Positions 15,068-24,511 of a stretch of DNA of 64,000 nucleotides are shown here, one piece after another (within the stretch, counting starts at the first letter, position 1; each line of letters begins with the position of its first letter). The stretch comes from Lentzea flava (GTDB lineage Bacteria > Actinomycetota > Actinomycetes > Mycobacteriales > Pseudonocardiaceae). The position numbers and the translations under genes were made by a program. The stretch lies in NCBI RefSeq assembly GCF_014648475.1, contig NZ_BMRE01000009.1, positions 124,001 to 188,000 of the forward strand. Reading direction: 5' to 3'. The notes below the pieces were generated by a model. It saw only the letters and a program-made list of their open reading frames with translations. It had not been told where the DNA came from and searched no databases.

Positions 15068-15940
15068 GTGACGTGGCGACTGGGTGACCTCACCGTGAAC
15101 CGGATCGGCTTCGGCGCGATGCGCCTTCCGCAGCGGGGAGCCGCGTTCGACCCCGAGGCGACACCACGGGACCGCGCGCAGGCGATCGAAGTCCTCCAGC
15201 AGGCCGTCGAGCTCGGCGTCAACCACATCGACACCGCCGCCTTCTACTTCTCCGCCACCAGGTCGGCCAACGAACTGATCAACAGCGCGCTGTCGCCGTA
15301 CCCGCCCGGCCTCGTGATCGCCACGAAGGTCGGGCCGGGCAGGACGGCGCAGGGGGAGTGGCTGCCGCTCGCCACACCGGAGCAGCTGCGCGGCCAGGTC
15401 GAGGAGAACCTGCGCCAGCTCGGCACCGACCAGCTCGACGTCGTGAACCTGCGGGTGAGCGGGCTCGACGACGTCAGCGCGCACTTCGAGCAGCTCGCGG
15501 TCCTGCAGCAGGAGGGGATGGTCCGGCACCTCGGGCTCTCGAACGTGAAACCGCGCCACCTCGACCAGGCGCAGAAGATCGCCGAGGTCGTGTGCGTGCA
15601 GAACTCCTACGGGCTCGGCCACCACCCCGAGCAGGACGAGTTCGTCGGTGTCTGCAGGGAGCGCGGCATCGCGTTCGTGCCGTTCTTCGCCCTCGCCGGC
15701 GCGAACAAGGAGGCCGGCACGTCGGCCGAGGACGACGTGGTCACCGAGATCGCCCGTGCCCACGGCGCCTCGCCCGCGCAGGTCCGTCTCGCCTGGACAC
15801 TGGCGCAGGGGCCGCACGTGCTGGTCATCCCCGGCACCGGCGACCCGGAACACCTGCGGCAGAACGTCGCGGCTGGCGAGCTGGAACTCACCACCGAGGA
15901 GCTCACCCGCCTCGACGCGCTGCACCTCAACGGCGGCTGA
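15068..15940 (+). CDS. Aldo/keto reductase
   Basis: 290 residues. An NADPH-dependent carbonyl reductase with the (beta/alpha)8 fold. The catalytic Asp and Tyr are in HIDTAAFYFSA, the Lys in VIATKVGPG. The usual catalytic His is not obvious: the strand that normally reads LxxxHxxD has VVNLRVSG here. The NADPH-binding tail includes LVIPGTGDPEHLRQN. The GTG at 15068 follows GGACGGA. The replaced histidine makes full activity less certain. Confidence 0.88.
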   Translation: MTWRLGDLTVNRIGFGAMRLPQRGAAFDPEATPRDRAQAIEVLQQAVELGVNHIDTAAFYFSATRSANELINSALSPYPPGLVIATKVGPGRTAQGEWLPLATPEQLRGQVEENLRQLGTDQLDVVNLRVSGLDDVSAHFEQLAVLQQEGMVRHLGLSNVKPRHLDQAQKIAEVVCVQNSYGLGHHPEQDEFVGVCRERGIAFVPFFALAGANKEAGTSAEDDVVTEIARAHGASPAQVRLAWTLAQGPHVLVIPGTGDPEHLRQNVAAGELELTTEELTRLDALHLNGG

Positions 15941-15942
15941 TC

Positions 15943-16105
15943 CGCCGGAACAGCCGCCGAGCGTCGCTCGGTGAGCAGGTCGTCTTGCCCGCACCGTTCG
16001 GCCAGGGCAGTGCGAGCACCGGCCCCTCGGCCACCTTCCGGCCAGGCCGCTGAGCACGGTGTTCTCGCCGTACCTCTTCGTCAGCCCGGCTGTTTCGACG
16101 ATCAT
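15943..16105 (-). pseudogene. Remnant of an ABC-transporter ATP-binding gene
   Basis: On the minus strand an ATG at 16105 begins MIVETAGLTKRYGENTVLSG, a typical N-terminus of an ABC-2/drug-exporter ATPase. The homology then jumps frame to VLALPWPNGAGKTT, a recognisable Walker A segment (normally GPNGAGKTT), before running into unrelated sequence and the aldo/keto reductase end. The stretch therefore holds only about the first 45 codons, frameshifted and cut. No permease or rest of the ATPase lies nearby. It is a decayed relic. An inverted repeat upstream (16117-16141) may be its old operator. Confidence 0.65.
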
Positions 16106-16116
16106 CGCACGCCCTA

Positions 16117-16141
16117 TTTTGTGCGTACGTCATGCGCAAAA
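16117..16141. promoter_or_regulatory. Imperfect inverted repeat upstream of the ABC relic
   Basis: TTTTGTGCG and TGCGCAAAA pair at 7 of 9 positions across 7 nt. It lies between the relic and mobA. It could be a TetR-type operator left from the lost transporter, or control mobA. Confidence 0.3.
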
Positions 16142-16165
16142 GGCGATCGCGACGAAGGGCACGGC

Positions 16166-16696
16166 ATGAGCTACGCGGCGATCATCCTCACCGGCGGCAA
16201 GGGTGAACGGCTCGGCGGCGTCGACAAGGCCGCACTGTCCTATCGGGACGCCACGCTGCTCGACCACGTGCTGTCCGTTGTGGACGATGCCGAGCAGATC
16301 ATCGTGGTGGGGCCCGAAAAAGACGTCCCGAACGTCATCTGGGCACGCGAGGACCCGCCCGGCGGCGGACCGCTGGCGGGGCTGGCGGCGGGGCTCGCGC
16401 ACGTCACCGCCGATCGCGTCGCGGTCCTCGCGGTCGACCAGCCCGGCATCACCAGGGACACCATCGCCCGGCTCAGGGCGACCGGTCGCAACGCGGTGCT
16501 GAAGGACGATCGCACGCAGTGGCTGATCGGCTTCTGGAACGTGGCCGAGCTGCGCGGAGTCCTACCTGAAGATCCGCGCGATCTGCCGTTGCGCAAGACT
16601 CTCGGGCTGTTGAACCCGGTGGAGGTGTCCGCTTTGCCCGGTGAGGCGCGCGACGTCGACACCCCGGCCGACCTGGACACCCTTCACAGCGGTTGA
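16166..16696 (+). CDS. mobA: Molybdenum cofactor guanylyltransferase (MobA-like)
   Basis: 176 residues. It attaches GMP to molybdopterin, giving the guanine dinucleotide form used by some molybdoenzymes. The nucleotide-binding signature AIILTGGKGERLGGVDKAAL starts at residue 5. The Mg-binding motif is in VAVLAVDQPGI (usually CD-x-P; here VDQPG). The family C-terminus DVDTPADLDTL is clear. The ATG follows GAAGGG. No molybdoenzyme gene is in the window. A related NTP-transferase role is possible but less likely. Confidence 0.87.
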   Translation: MSYAAIILTGGKGERLGGVDKAALSYRDATLLDHVLSVVDDAEQIIVVGPEKDVPNVIWAREDPPGGGPLAGLAAGLAHVTADRVAVLAVDQPGITRDTIARLRATGRNAVLKDDRTQWLIGFWNVAELRGVLPEDPRDLPLRKTLGLLNPVEVSALPGEARDVDTPADLDTLHSG

Positions 16697-16757
16697 ACAG
16701 GCGAAGAGCAAGACTGTCCCACTATCGGTAAACCCTGTTCTGCATGGAGGCCCGCAC

Positions 16758-17803
<1,046 letters not shown>

Positions 17804-17807
<4 letters not shown>

Positions 17808-18754
17808 GCCGCGACAAGAGCGCCGAGAAGGAGCGTCCCTCGTGGGCGCCGCCCGTCCTGCGCGGTGTCCGCATGGAAGCCGCGTTGCGCATGCTCGAGC
17901 TCGACGTCCGGCGCCGCCTCGACGGCCTGCTGCAGGGCAACCACCTCGGCCTCGTGCCGGGGCCGGGCACCGAACCTGGCGAGGCCAGGACCTACCAGCC
18001 CGGCGACGACGTGCGCAGGATGGACTGGGCGGTGACGGCGCGCACCACGGTGCCGCACATCCGCGAGACGGTCGCCGACCGCGAGCTGGAGACGTGGGTG
18101 GCGATCGACCTGTCGCCGTCGCTCGACTTCGGCACGGCGGTGTGCGAGAAGCGCGACCTGGCCATCGCCGCGACGGCCGCGGTCGCGCACCTGACGCGTG
18201 GCGGTGGCAACCGGATCGGCGCGGCGGTCTCGACCGGCGCGGAGAACATCCGCATCCCTGCCCGCGGTGGCCTCGCCCACGCGCGGGGCATGATCCGCAA
18301 GATCGCCGAGATGCCGCGCGCGGAAGAGGGCACGCGCGGCGACCTGGCCGCGTTGCTGGAACAGCTGCGCAGGCCACCGCGGCGGCGCGGCCTGATCGTG
18401 GTGATCTCGGACTTCCTCGGCGGCATGGAGTGGCAACGTCCGCTGCGCGCGTTGTCCGCGCGGCACGACATCGTCGCCGTCGAGATCGTCGACCCGCGTG
18501 ACGTCGACCTGCCCGAGGTCGGCACCGTCGTGCTCGCCGACCCGGAGACCGGGCGGCAGCGCGAGGTGACGGCGTCGGCGTTGCTGCGCAAGGAGTTCAA
18601 CGCCGCGGCCGCGGAACACCGGGCCGAGGTGGCCGCGGGGCTGCGGCGTGCGGGCGCAGGGCACCTGGTGCTGCGGACCGACTCCGACTGGATCGCCGAC
18701 ACGGTTCGTTTCGTGGTGGCGCGCAAGCGCCGCTGGTCTGGGGGTGTCGCATGA
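17804..18754 (+). CDS. DUF58 domain protein (VWA-like)
   Basis: 316 residues, soluble. The DUF58 core GLVPGPGTEPGEARTYQPGD and VRRMDWAVTART are present at ~48-80, followed by a VWA-like fold in which the metal-site strand reads WVAIDLSPSLDFG (D-x-S-x-S replaced by D-L-S-P-S). Both ends overlap neighbours by four bases (GTGA and ATGA). DUF58 proteins act with MoxR ATPases; metal binding is likely because the DxSxS is retained. Confidence 0.93.
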
Positions 18755-19716
18755 GCTTCTCGAACTTCGTCGCCCCGTGGTGGTTCCTGCTGCTGATCGC
18801 GGTCGCGCTGCTGGGCGCCGCCTACGTGCTGGTGCAGCGGATGCGGCGCAAGCGGGTGCTGCGGTTCACCAACCTCGAGCTGCTGGAGAAGGTCGCGCCC
18901 AAGCGGGAACGCTGGTCGCGGCACGTCCCGGCGGCGTTCCTGCTGGCCTCGCTCGCGTTGCTGACGGTCGCGCTGGCCGGTCCGACGTCCGAGCAGCGGG
19001 TGCCGCGGAACCGGGCCACCGTGATGCTCGTGGTCGACGTGTCGCTGTCGATGAAGGCCACGGACGTGAAGCCGTCCCGCCTGGAGGCCGCCCAGGTGGC
19101 CGCCAAGTCGTTCGCCGAGGGCCTCACACCGGGCATCAACCTGGGCCTGATCTCGTTCGCGGGCTCCGCGACCGTGCTGGTGGCGCCGACGACGGACCGC
19201 GCGGCCGTCACGCAGTCGATCGACGGGCTGAAGCTCGCCCAGTCGACCGCGACCGGTGACGCGATCATGGCCGCGCTGGCGTCGATCGACTCGTTCGGCA
19301 AGGTCGTCGGCGGTGCCGAGGGCCCGCCGCCCGCCCGCATCGTGCTGATGACGGACGGCAAGGAGACGGTCGGCACCCGCAAGGCGTTCGACGCGGCCGA
19401 GGACTCGAAGAAGGCCGGCATCCCGATCTCCACGATCTCGTTCGGCACCGAGGACGGCGTGGTCGACATCGAGGGCAGGCAGCAGTCCGTCCCGGTCGAC
19501 GACGACTCGATGAAGGAGATCGCGAAGCTGTCGGGCGGCGAGTTCTTCAAGGCGGCGTCGGCCGAGGAGTTGCGGCGCGTCTACGACACGCTCGGCGAGC
19601 AGATCGGCTACGAGAAGAAGCAGGCGGACGCGTCGAAGCCGTGGCTGCTGCTCGGCACGATGACGGCGATGTTCGCGGCCGCCGCGGCGCTGGTCCTGGG
19701 TCAGCGCCTGCCGTAG
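18751..19716 (+). CDS. Membrane-anchored VWA domain protein (BatA-like)
   Basis: 321 residues. Two N-terminal transmembrane helices (WWFLLLIAVALLGAAYVLVQ and AAFLLASLALLTVALAG) flank a basic loop. The VWA domain (~88-290) carries an intact MIDAS: DVSLSM, the Thr in STATGDAI, and Asp in LMTDGKE. A third helix (WLLLGTMTAMFAAAAALVLG) closes the protein. It is the last gene of the MoxR-DUF58-VWA operon. Its last 16 bp overlap the convergent reductase-like gene. It resembles BatA proteins of Bacteroides aerotolerance operons, with no evidence for that role here. Confidence 0.93.
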   Translation: MSFSNFVAPWWFLLLIAVALLGAAYVLVQRMRRKRVLRFTNLELLEKVAPKRERWSRHVPAAFLLASLALLTVALAGPTSEQRVPRNRATVMLVVDVSLSMKATDVKPSRLEAAQVAAKSFAEGLTPGINLGLISFAGSATVLVAPTTDRAAVTQSIDGLKLAQSTATGDAIMAALASIDSFGKVVGGAEGPPPARIVLMTDGKETVGTRKAFDAAEDSKKAGIPISTISFGTEDGVVDIEGRQQSVPVDDDSMKEIAKLSGGEFFKAASAEELRRVYDTLGEQIGYEKKQADASKPWLLLGTMTAMFAAAAALVLGQRLP

Positions 19717-20234
19717 GTCAGCAGCACGACTCCGCAGTCGAACGTCCTGGTGCCCTTGAGCGCCAGGGCGTTCGGCTTCTTGAAGAACCGCGTGCCGCTC
19801 CCGATCGCGATCGGGTTCAGGTAGACGCGGATCTCGCCGATCAGGTCGTGCGCGAAGAACGTCTCCAGCAGGTTCGGGCCGCCGACCATGCTGTCGCCCG
19901 GCAGGTTCCTGATCTCGTCGGGGTCGACCTCGGTGCGGGTCTCGCTGTTCCACTCGGTGAACGTCCGCGTGCGGCTGTAGATGATCTTGCGCACGTTCCG
20001 CCAGATCGGCGCGAACTCCCGCATCTTCGGCGTGAAGTCGGGGTCGTCCTCGGCGTGCGGCCACGCCTGGAGCATCAGCTCGTGCGTGCGGCGGCCGTCG
20101 AGCAACGCGCTCATCGTCGCCAGGTCGGCGTTGATGTAGTCGTGCATGTCCTCGCTCATGTGGTGCCAGCTGATGTCGTGGCCGGGGCCCTCGAAGAACC
20201 CGTCGAGCGAGAGCGACGTCATCGTGATGATCAT
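19701..20234 (-). CDS. Dihydrofolate-reductase-like protein (RibD C-terminal family)
   Basis: 177 residues. Family features: TMTSLSLDGFFEGPGHDISW at the start, LLDGRRTHELM, NVRKIIYSRT and the NADP-site MVGGPNLLETFFAHDLIGEIR near residue 120, then LNPIAIGSGTRFF. These define the DHFR/RibD_C superfamily widespread in actinobacteria (YwjB/YyaP type). A substrate has not been fixed for most members. The ATG at 20234 overlaps the TAXI-gene stop (ATGA), so it is the fourth gene of the two-component operon. Confidence 0.88.
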   Translation of the reverse strand: MIITMTSLSLDGFFEGPGHDISWHHMSEDMHDYINADLATMSALLDGRRTHELMLQAWPHAEDDPDFTPKMREFAPIWRNVRKIIYSRTRTFTEWNSETRTEVDPDEIRNLPGDSMVGGPNLLETFFAHDLIGEIRVYLNPIAIGSGTRFFKKPNALALKGTRTFDCGVVLLTYGRR

Positions 20235-21094
20235 CCGTGGAGCCTCCGGTATTCCGCTGCCGCACCAGGGTGTAGCGGCACTCTGCCCGTGTCGATGAGG
20301 CTGCGCACGTCGAGGTACTGCGTGCCGAGCGCCTGCTCCGGCACGAGCTCCGCTGCCTTGGCGACCAGCAGCCGCACGACAGCGCCCGCGAACTCCGTGC
20401 TCAGGTCCGGCCGGCACACCAGCAGGTTCGGCGTGCCGATCGTGGGGACGTCGGTGGTCGAGCCGTACACGCCCATCCGCACGTCGACGCGTTCGTAGAC
20501 CTTGCCGTAGTCCTGGCGGAGCCGGGGCAGGAAACCGTCGAGCGGCAGGAGCCGGATGCCGCTGGTCTTGTTGAGCTCCGGGGTGGGGACGCCGCCGGAC
20601 CACAGCAGGGCCGCGATGTCGCCCGCCTTCAGGGCGTCGATGGCGTTGCGCAGCGGGTAGTGCTCTTCCTTCACGCCGAGCGCGAGGCGTTCGCCCTGCA
20701 AGGCCGCGCCCGATCCGGCGGCGCCGAGCGACACCGGTTTGCCGGCCAGGTCGGCTGTGGAGCGGTACGGCGAGGAGTCGAGGACCACGAGCTGCAGGTA
20801 GTTCTCGTAGACGCGGCCGAGGGCGACGACGCCGGACTCCAGGTGGGCGCTGTCGCTCAGGGTCAGCGCGAGGTCGGCGGTGCCCTTGCGCAGGTGCTCG
20901 AGGTTGTCGGCGCTGCCGCCGGTCTCGACCGGGGTGATGGTGAGCGGGCTCGGGGCCAGGCGGGAGAGCAGGGCGGCGAAGTCGTTGTAGAAGCCGCCGG
21001 GTTCGCCGCCCGCGATCCTGATCGTGCCGGACGGTTCGCCGGTGCCGCAGGCGGCGAGGGCCAGGGCGCCGAGGAGGAACGTGCGTCGCTTCAC
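20231..21094 (-). CDS. TAXI-family TRAP-type solute-binding lipoprotein
   Basis: 287 residues. N-terminal lipobox LLGALALAAC places Cys16 as the lipidated residue, so the protein is anchored outside the membrane. The binding-protein core is recognisable from IRIAGGEPGGFYNDFAALL, ETGGSADNLEHLRKGTADLAL, and YENYLQLVVLDSSPYRSTADL. TAXI proteins normally feed a fused TRAP permease, but no permease gene is present. Instead the gene is coupled (GTGA overlap) to the sensor kinase, suggesting it presents a ligand (typically a C4/C5 dicarboxylate or glutamate-like molecule) to the kinase. The GTG start is fixed by the overlap. Confidence 0.9.
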   Translation of the reverse strand: MKRRTFLLGALALAACGTGEPSGTIRIAGGEPGGFYNDFAALLSRLAPSPLTITPVETGGSADNLEHLRKGTADLALTLSDSAHLESGVVALGRVYENYLQLVVLDSSPYRSTADLAGKPVSLGAAGSGAALQGERLALGVKEEHYPLRNAIDALKAGDIAALLWSGGVPTPELNKTSGIRLLPLDGFLPRLRQDYGKVYERVDVRMGVYGSTTDVPTIGTPNLLVCRPDLSTEFAGAVVRLLVAKAAELVPEQALGTQYLDVRSLIDTGRVPLHPGAAAEYRRLHG

Positions 21095-22395
21095 AGCAGC
21101 GGCTCCTTCGGCAGCTCGACCGTCACGACCAGCCCGCCATTGGTGTGCAAGGTCAGTGTTCCGCCGTGCGCGGTGACGATGCGATCGGCGATCGCGAGAC
21201 CAAGGCCGGTTCCTCGCTGCGAGTCGTCGCCGCGCCAGAACCGTTCGGTGGCGCGGGCGATGTCCTCTTCGGACAGACCGTCGCCGTTGTCCTGCACGAC
21301 CAGCGTCGCCCGGTCGCAGATCACCGTGATCTCGGAGCCGCCGTACTTGATGGCGTTGTCCAGCAACACGTCCAGCACCTGGGCGAGGTCCGACACCGCG
21401 CACCGCACCAGGCCGGGCGCCCGGTCGTCGACGGTGATGGTCGCGCCCGCCGAACGAGCCGCGGCGCGCCAGGCGTCGACCCGGTCGTGCGCCACGACCT
21501 GGAGGTCGGCCAGCTCCGGTTCCACGCCTCCCGCCGCGCGTTCGGTGGCGGTGCTCTCGGCGGACGCGAGCGCGAGAAGACCGTCCAGCAGCGACTCCAG
21601 GCGTTCGACCTCGGTCAGCAGCGACCCGTTGGACGGCAACATGTCCACGCGCAACCGCAGCGCGGCCATCGGGTTGCGCAGCTGGTGCGACGCGTCGGCG
21701 ATCAGCCGTCGTTGCTGGTCGGCGGCCTCTGCCACGGCGTCGGACATGCGGTTGAACGACTCCGACAACGCCCGCAGCTCTGCCGGTCCCGCGGTGTCGG
21801 CGACGTGCGTGCGCCGCTGACCCTCTGCGACCGCGCGGACACCCCGGTCGAGCTCCTTGAGCGGCCGCAGCAGCCAGCGGGCGACGACGAGGGCGAGCAG
21901 CACGCAGGCGCAGGCCGCGAGCAACGCCCCGGCCAGCACGAACGCCCACCGGCGGGCCACGTCCAGCGCGGCCACGTGCGTCGAGGCCCGCATCACCACG
22001 GCGCCCGCGACCTTCGTGCCGGTGCCGACGGGACGGGCGAACAGGACGTCGCCGCCGTTCCAGGGCAGCACGGTCGGCACAGGTGCGGCGGGCTGGTTGC
22101 GCAGCGCGGCGTCGATCTGCGCGGACACCTCGGCGATCGTCATCCCGGCCTCGACGACGGGCTCGCCCGCCGCGTTGACGACCACGACCTCCTCGCCGTA
22201 GACCTCGTTGTACCGCAACGCCTCGGACACCACGACGTCGGCGGGCAGCGTGGCGAAGCGGTCGAGATCGGCGGTGCGGCTGATCACGAACTGCTGGGTG
22301 CGCTCGGACGCGGTGCTCATCAGCAGCGGGACGGCGAACGCGGTGACGGCCGAGAGCGAGAAGAGCAGCAGCACCACCAGAAGCCGTTGCCGCAT
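21091..22395 (-). CDS. Two-component sensor histidine kinase
   Basis: 434 residues. N-terminal transmembrane helix (~4-26), an extracytoplasmic sensor region (~27-150), a second helix (AFVLAGALLAACACVLLALVVA), a HAMP linker, the H-box IADASHQLRNPMAALRLR (phosphoryl-accepting His), and the ATPase boxes LLDNAIKYGG (N), VVQDNGDGLSEEDIARATERF (G1/F) and GTGLGLAIADRIVTAHGG (G2). The ATG directly follows the regulator's TAG stop, and its own stop overlaps the TAXI start. The organisation resembles TctE/DctB-like kinases for carboxylate uptake. Sensing through the TAXI lipoprotein is inferred. Confidence 0.95.
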   Translation of the reverse strand: MRQRLLVVLLLFSLSAVTAFAVPLLMSTASERTQQFVISRTADLDRFATLPADVVVSEALRYNEVYGEEVVVVNAAGEPVVEAGMTIAEVSAQIDAALRNQPAAPVPTVLPWNGGDVLFARPVGTGTKVAGAVVMRASTHVAALDVARRWAFVLAGALLAACACVLLALVVARWLLRPLKELDRGVRAVAEGQRRTHVADTAGPAELRALSESFNRMSDAVAEAADQQRRLIADASHQLRNPMAALRLRVDMLPSNGSLLTEVERLESLLDGLLALASAESTATERAAGGVEPELADLQVVAHDRVDAWRAAARSAGATITVDDRAPGLVRCAVSDLAQVLDVLLDNAIKYGGSEITVICDRATLVVQDNGDGLSEEDIARATERFWRGDDSQRGTGLGLAIADRIVTAHGGTLTLHTNGGLVVTVELPKEPLL

Positions 22396-23055
22396 CTAGT
22401 CACCGAGCCGGTAGCCGAAACCGCGGATCGTGTGCAGCAGGCCGGGCCGGTCGAGCTTGGCGCGCAGCTGCGTCAGATGGACGTCGAGCGTGCGCGACAC
22501 GGCCACGAATGCGTTGCCCCACACCTCGTCCATGAGCTGCTGACGGCTCACCGCGGTGCCGGGCCTGCGCGCGAGCACCGCCAGCACGTCGAACTCCTTG
22601 GTGGTCAACGAGATCTCGCGCCCGCCGACCAGCACCTGGCGGCCGGACAGGTCGATCTCCACATCGGACACCCGCACGACGTCGCCCGGCTCCTGCGACC
22701 GTGCCGCACTGCGCCGTGCCACCGCGTCGATGCGCGCCAGCAACTCGGCCAGCCGCACCGGCTTGACCAGGTAGTCGTCCGCCCCGAGCCGCAGCCCGCG
22801 CACGACGGTCCGCTCGTCACCGCGCGCCGTCAGCACCAGCACCGGCACCGGGTCGATCTTGCGGAGCTTGCGCAGCACCTCCAGGCCGTCCTGGTCGGGC
22901 AGGCCGAGGTCGAGCAGCACCACGTCGGCGTCCCGGTGGGCGATCAACGCGTCGGCGCCCCTGCGCACGCGGGCAGGCCGGTGCCCGTTCGCCCGCAGCG
23001 CCTCGACCAGGGCGTCGGCGACACCGTCGTCGTCTTCGACCAACAGCACCCGCAT
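22396..23055 (-). CDS. OmpR-family response regulator
   Basis: 219 residues. Receiver domain (~1-115) with the acidic pocket VEDDDGV, phospho-acceptor Asp in VVLLDLGLPDQDG, Thr in LTARGD and Lys in DDYLVKP. The winged-helix domain (~125-219) ends in the OmpR signature SRTLDVHLTQLRAKL, HTIRGFGYRL. It is the first gene of a four-gene operon (regulator, kinase, TAXI protein, DHFR-like). It is divergent from the KgtP-like transporter and probably controls it. Confidence 0.96.
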   Translation of the reverse strand: MRVLLVEDDDGVADALVEALRANGHRPARVRRGADALIAHRDADVVLLDLGLPDQDGLEVLRKLRKIDPVPVLVLTARGDERTVVRGLRLGADDYLVKPVRLAELLARIDAVARRSAARSQEPGDVVRVSDVEIDLSGRQVLVGGREISLTTKEFDVLAVLARRPGTAVSRQQLMDEVWGNAFVAVSRTLDVHLTQLRAKLDRPGLLHTIRGFGYRLGD

Positions 23056-23111
23056 GGGAGCAGTATCGCCCCACAAGTTCGTTTCGTGCGCGCGGCGACG
23101 CGCTTAAGTGA

Positions 23112-23128
23112 CTGTAAAGAAGCTACAG
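23112..23128. promoter_or_regulatory. Short inverted repeat CTGTA-N7-TACAG between divergent genes
   Basis: Perfect 5-bp arms in the 116-bp gap between the response regulator and the transporter. It is the only AT-richer symmetric element there and a candidate binding site of the OmpR-type regulator, though OmpR-class sites are more often direct repeats. Confidence 0.35.
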
Positions 23129-23171
23129 CCCAGGTTGTGACGGGTGCCGCGGCGCCGAGATCGTGTCCGGC

Positions 23172-24461
23172 ATGACAGTCGTTGCGGAGAAACGCGCCGA
23201 GCGCCGAGTGGTGGCGAACGTGCTGCGCGGATCAGTCGGGAACTTGATCGAGTGGTACGACTGGTACGCGTACACCGCGTTCAGCATCTACTTCGCGGCG
23301 GCGTTCTTCCCCAAGGGCGACCAGACCGCGCAGCTGCTCAACACCGCCGCGGTGTTCGCCGTCGGTTTCCTCATGCGGCCGCTGGGTGGCTGGCTGCTCG
23401 GCCGGTACGCCGACCGCCACGGCCGGCGCGCCGCGCTCACGTTGTCCGTCACGCTGATGGCGCTCGGCTCGCTGATCATCGCGCTGACGCCGTCGTACGC
23501 CACGATCGGTGTCGCCGCGCCGATCCTGCTGGTGCTCGCCCGGTTGTTGCAGGGCCTGTCGGTCGGCGGTGAGTACTCGACCTCGGCGACCTATCTGTCC
23601 GAAGTGGCCTCGCCGCGCAGGCGCGGGTTCTACTCCAGCTTCCAGTACGTGACGCTGACGGCAGGGCAGCTGGTGGCGCTGGGCGTGCAGATCGTGTTGC
23701 AGCAGTTCCTGTCCAAGCCCGAGATGACCGAGTGGGGCTGGCGGATCGCGTTCGTGATCGGTGCGACCGGCGCGATCATCGTCATGTGGCTGCGGCGCGG
23801 CATGGACGAGTCGGAGAACTTCGAGAAGCAGAAGGGCAACGCCCAGAAGGGGACGTTGCGCGCGTTGCTCAAGCACCCCAAGGAATGTCTGCTCGTCGTC
23901 GGTCTCACGCTGGGTGGCACCGTCGCGTTCTACACGTACACGACCTACCTGCAGAAGTTCATGGTGAACACCAGCAGGATCGACGCCGCGACGGTCAGCT
24001 GGATCAACTTCGCCGCGCTGCTGGTCTTCGTGGTGCTGCAGCCGATCGCGGGCGCGTTGTCCGACCGGGTAGGGCGTCGTCCGCTGCTGCTCGGGTTCGG
24101 TGTGCTGGGCACGCTGGTCACGGTGCCGCTGCTGTCGACGCTCGCGAAGACGTCCGAGGCGTTCCCGGCGTTCCTGCTGATGCTGGGCGGGCTGGTGATC
24201 GTCACGGGCTACACGTCGATCAACGCGATCGTGAAGGCCGAGCTGTTCCCGACGAACATCCGCGCGCTGGGCGTCGGCCTGCCGTACGCGCTGACCGTGG
24301 CCATTTTTGGCGGCACGGCCGAGTACGTGGCGCTGTGGTTCAAGCAGGCCGGCATGGAGTCGGTGTTCTTCTACTACGTCGCCGGATGTGTGCTGATCTC
24401 GTTGCTGGTCTACGGGTTCATGCGCGAGACGTCGAAGGACTCGGTCCTGGACAAGGACTGA
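23172..24461 (+). CDS. MFS metabolite:H+ symporter, KgtP-like (alpha-ketoglutarate/dicarboxylate permease)
   Basis: 429 residues with twelve predicted helices. The MHS-subfamily hallmarks are strong: NLIEWYDWYAYTAFSIYFA, FPKGDQTAQLLNTAAVFA, GFLMRPLGGWLLGRYADRHGR, LLARLLQGLSVGGEYSTSATYL, RGFYSSFQYVTLTAGQL and LSDRVGRRPLLL. Among characterised proteins this most resembles KgtP, which imports alpha-ketoglutarate with protons. The ATG at 23172 was chosen over an in-frame GTG at 23163. The divergent operon encodes a carboxylate-type two-component system with a TAXI binding protein, which fits regulated dicarboxylate import. Confidence 0.92.
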   Translation: MTVVAEKRAERRVVANVLRGSVGNLIEWYDWYAYTAFSIYFAAAFFPKGDQTAQLLNTAAVFAVGFLMRPLGGWLLGRYADRHGRRAALTLSVTLMALGSLIIALTPSYATIGVAAPILLVLARLLQGLSVGGEYSTSATYLSEVASPRRRGFYSSFQYVTLTAGQLVALGVQIVLQQFLSKPEMTEWGWRIAFVIGATGAIIVMWLRRGMDESENFEKQKGNAQKGTLRALLKHPKECLLVVGLTLGGTVAFYTYTTYLQKFMVNTSRIDAATVSWINFAALLVFVVLQPIAGALSDRVGRRPLLLGFGVLGTLVTVPLLSTLAKTSEAFPAFLLMLGGLVIVTGYTSINAIVKAELFPTNIRALGVGLPYALTVAIFGGTAEYVALWFKQAGMESVFFYYVAGCVLISLLVYGFMRETSKDSVLDKD

Positions 24462-24469
24462 CCGGCCAC

Positions 24470-24502
24470 GCGGAGGGCGGTCATGCGGCGACCGCCCTCC
24501 GC
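24470..24502. terminator. Strong bidirectional terminator
   Basis: A perfect 13-bp stem, GCGGAGGGCGGTC with GACCGCCCTCCGC and a 7-nt loop, sits in the 50-bp gap between the convergent transporter and secreted-protein genes. Confidence 0.8.
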
Positions 24503-24511
24503 CTCCTCACG

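Noticed and set aside
15941-16165. A functional ABC ATPase gene upstream of mobA
   Set aside because: Only the first ~45 codons are recognisable and they are in two frames; it is recorded as a pseudogene instead.
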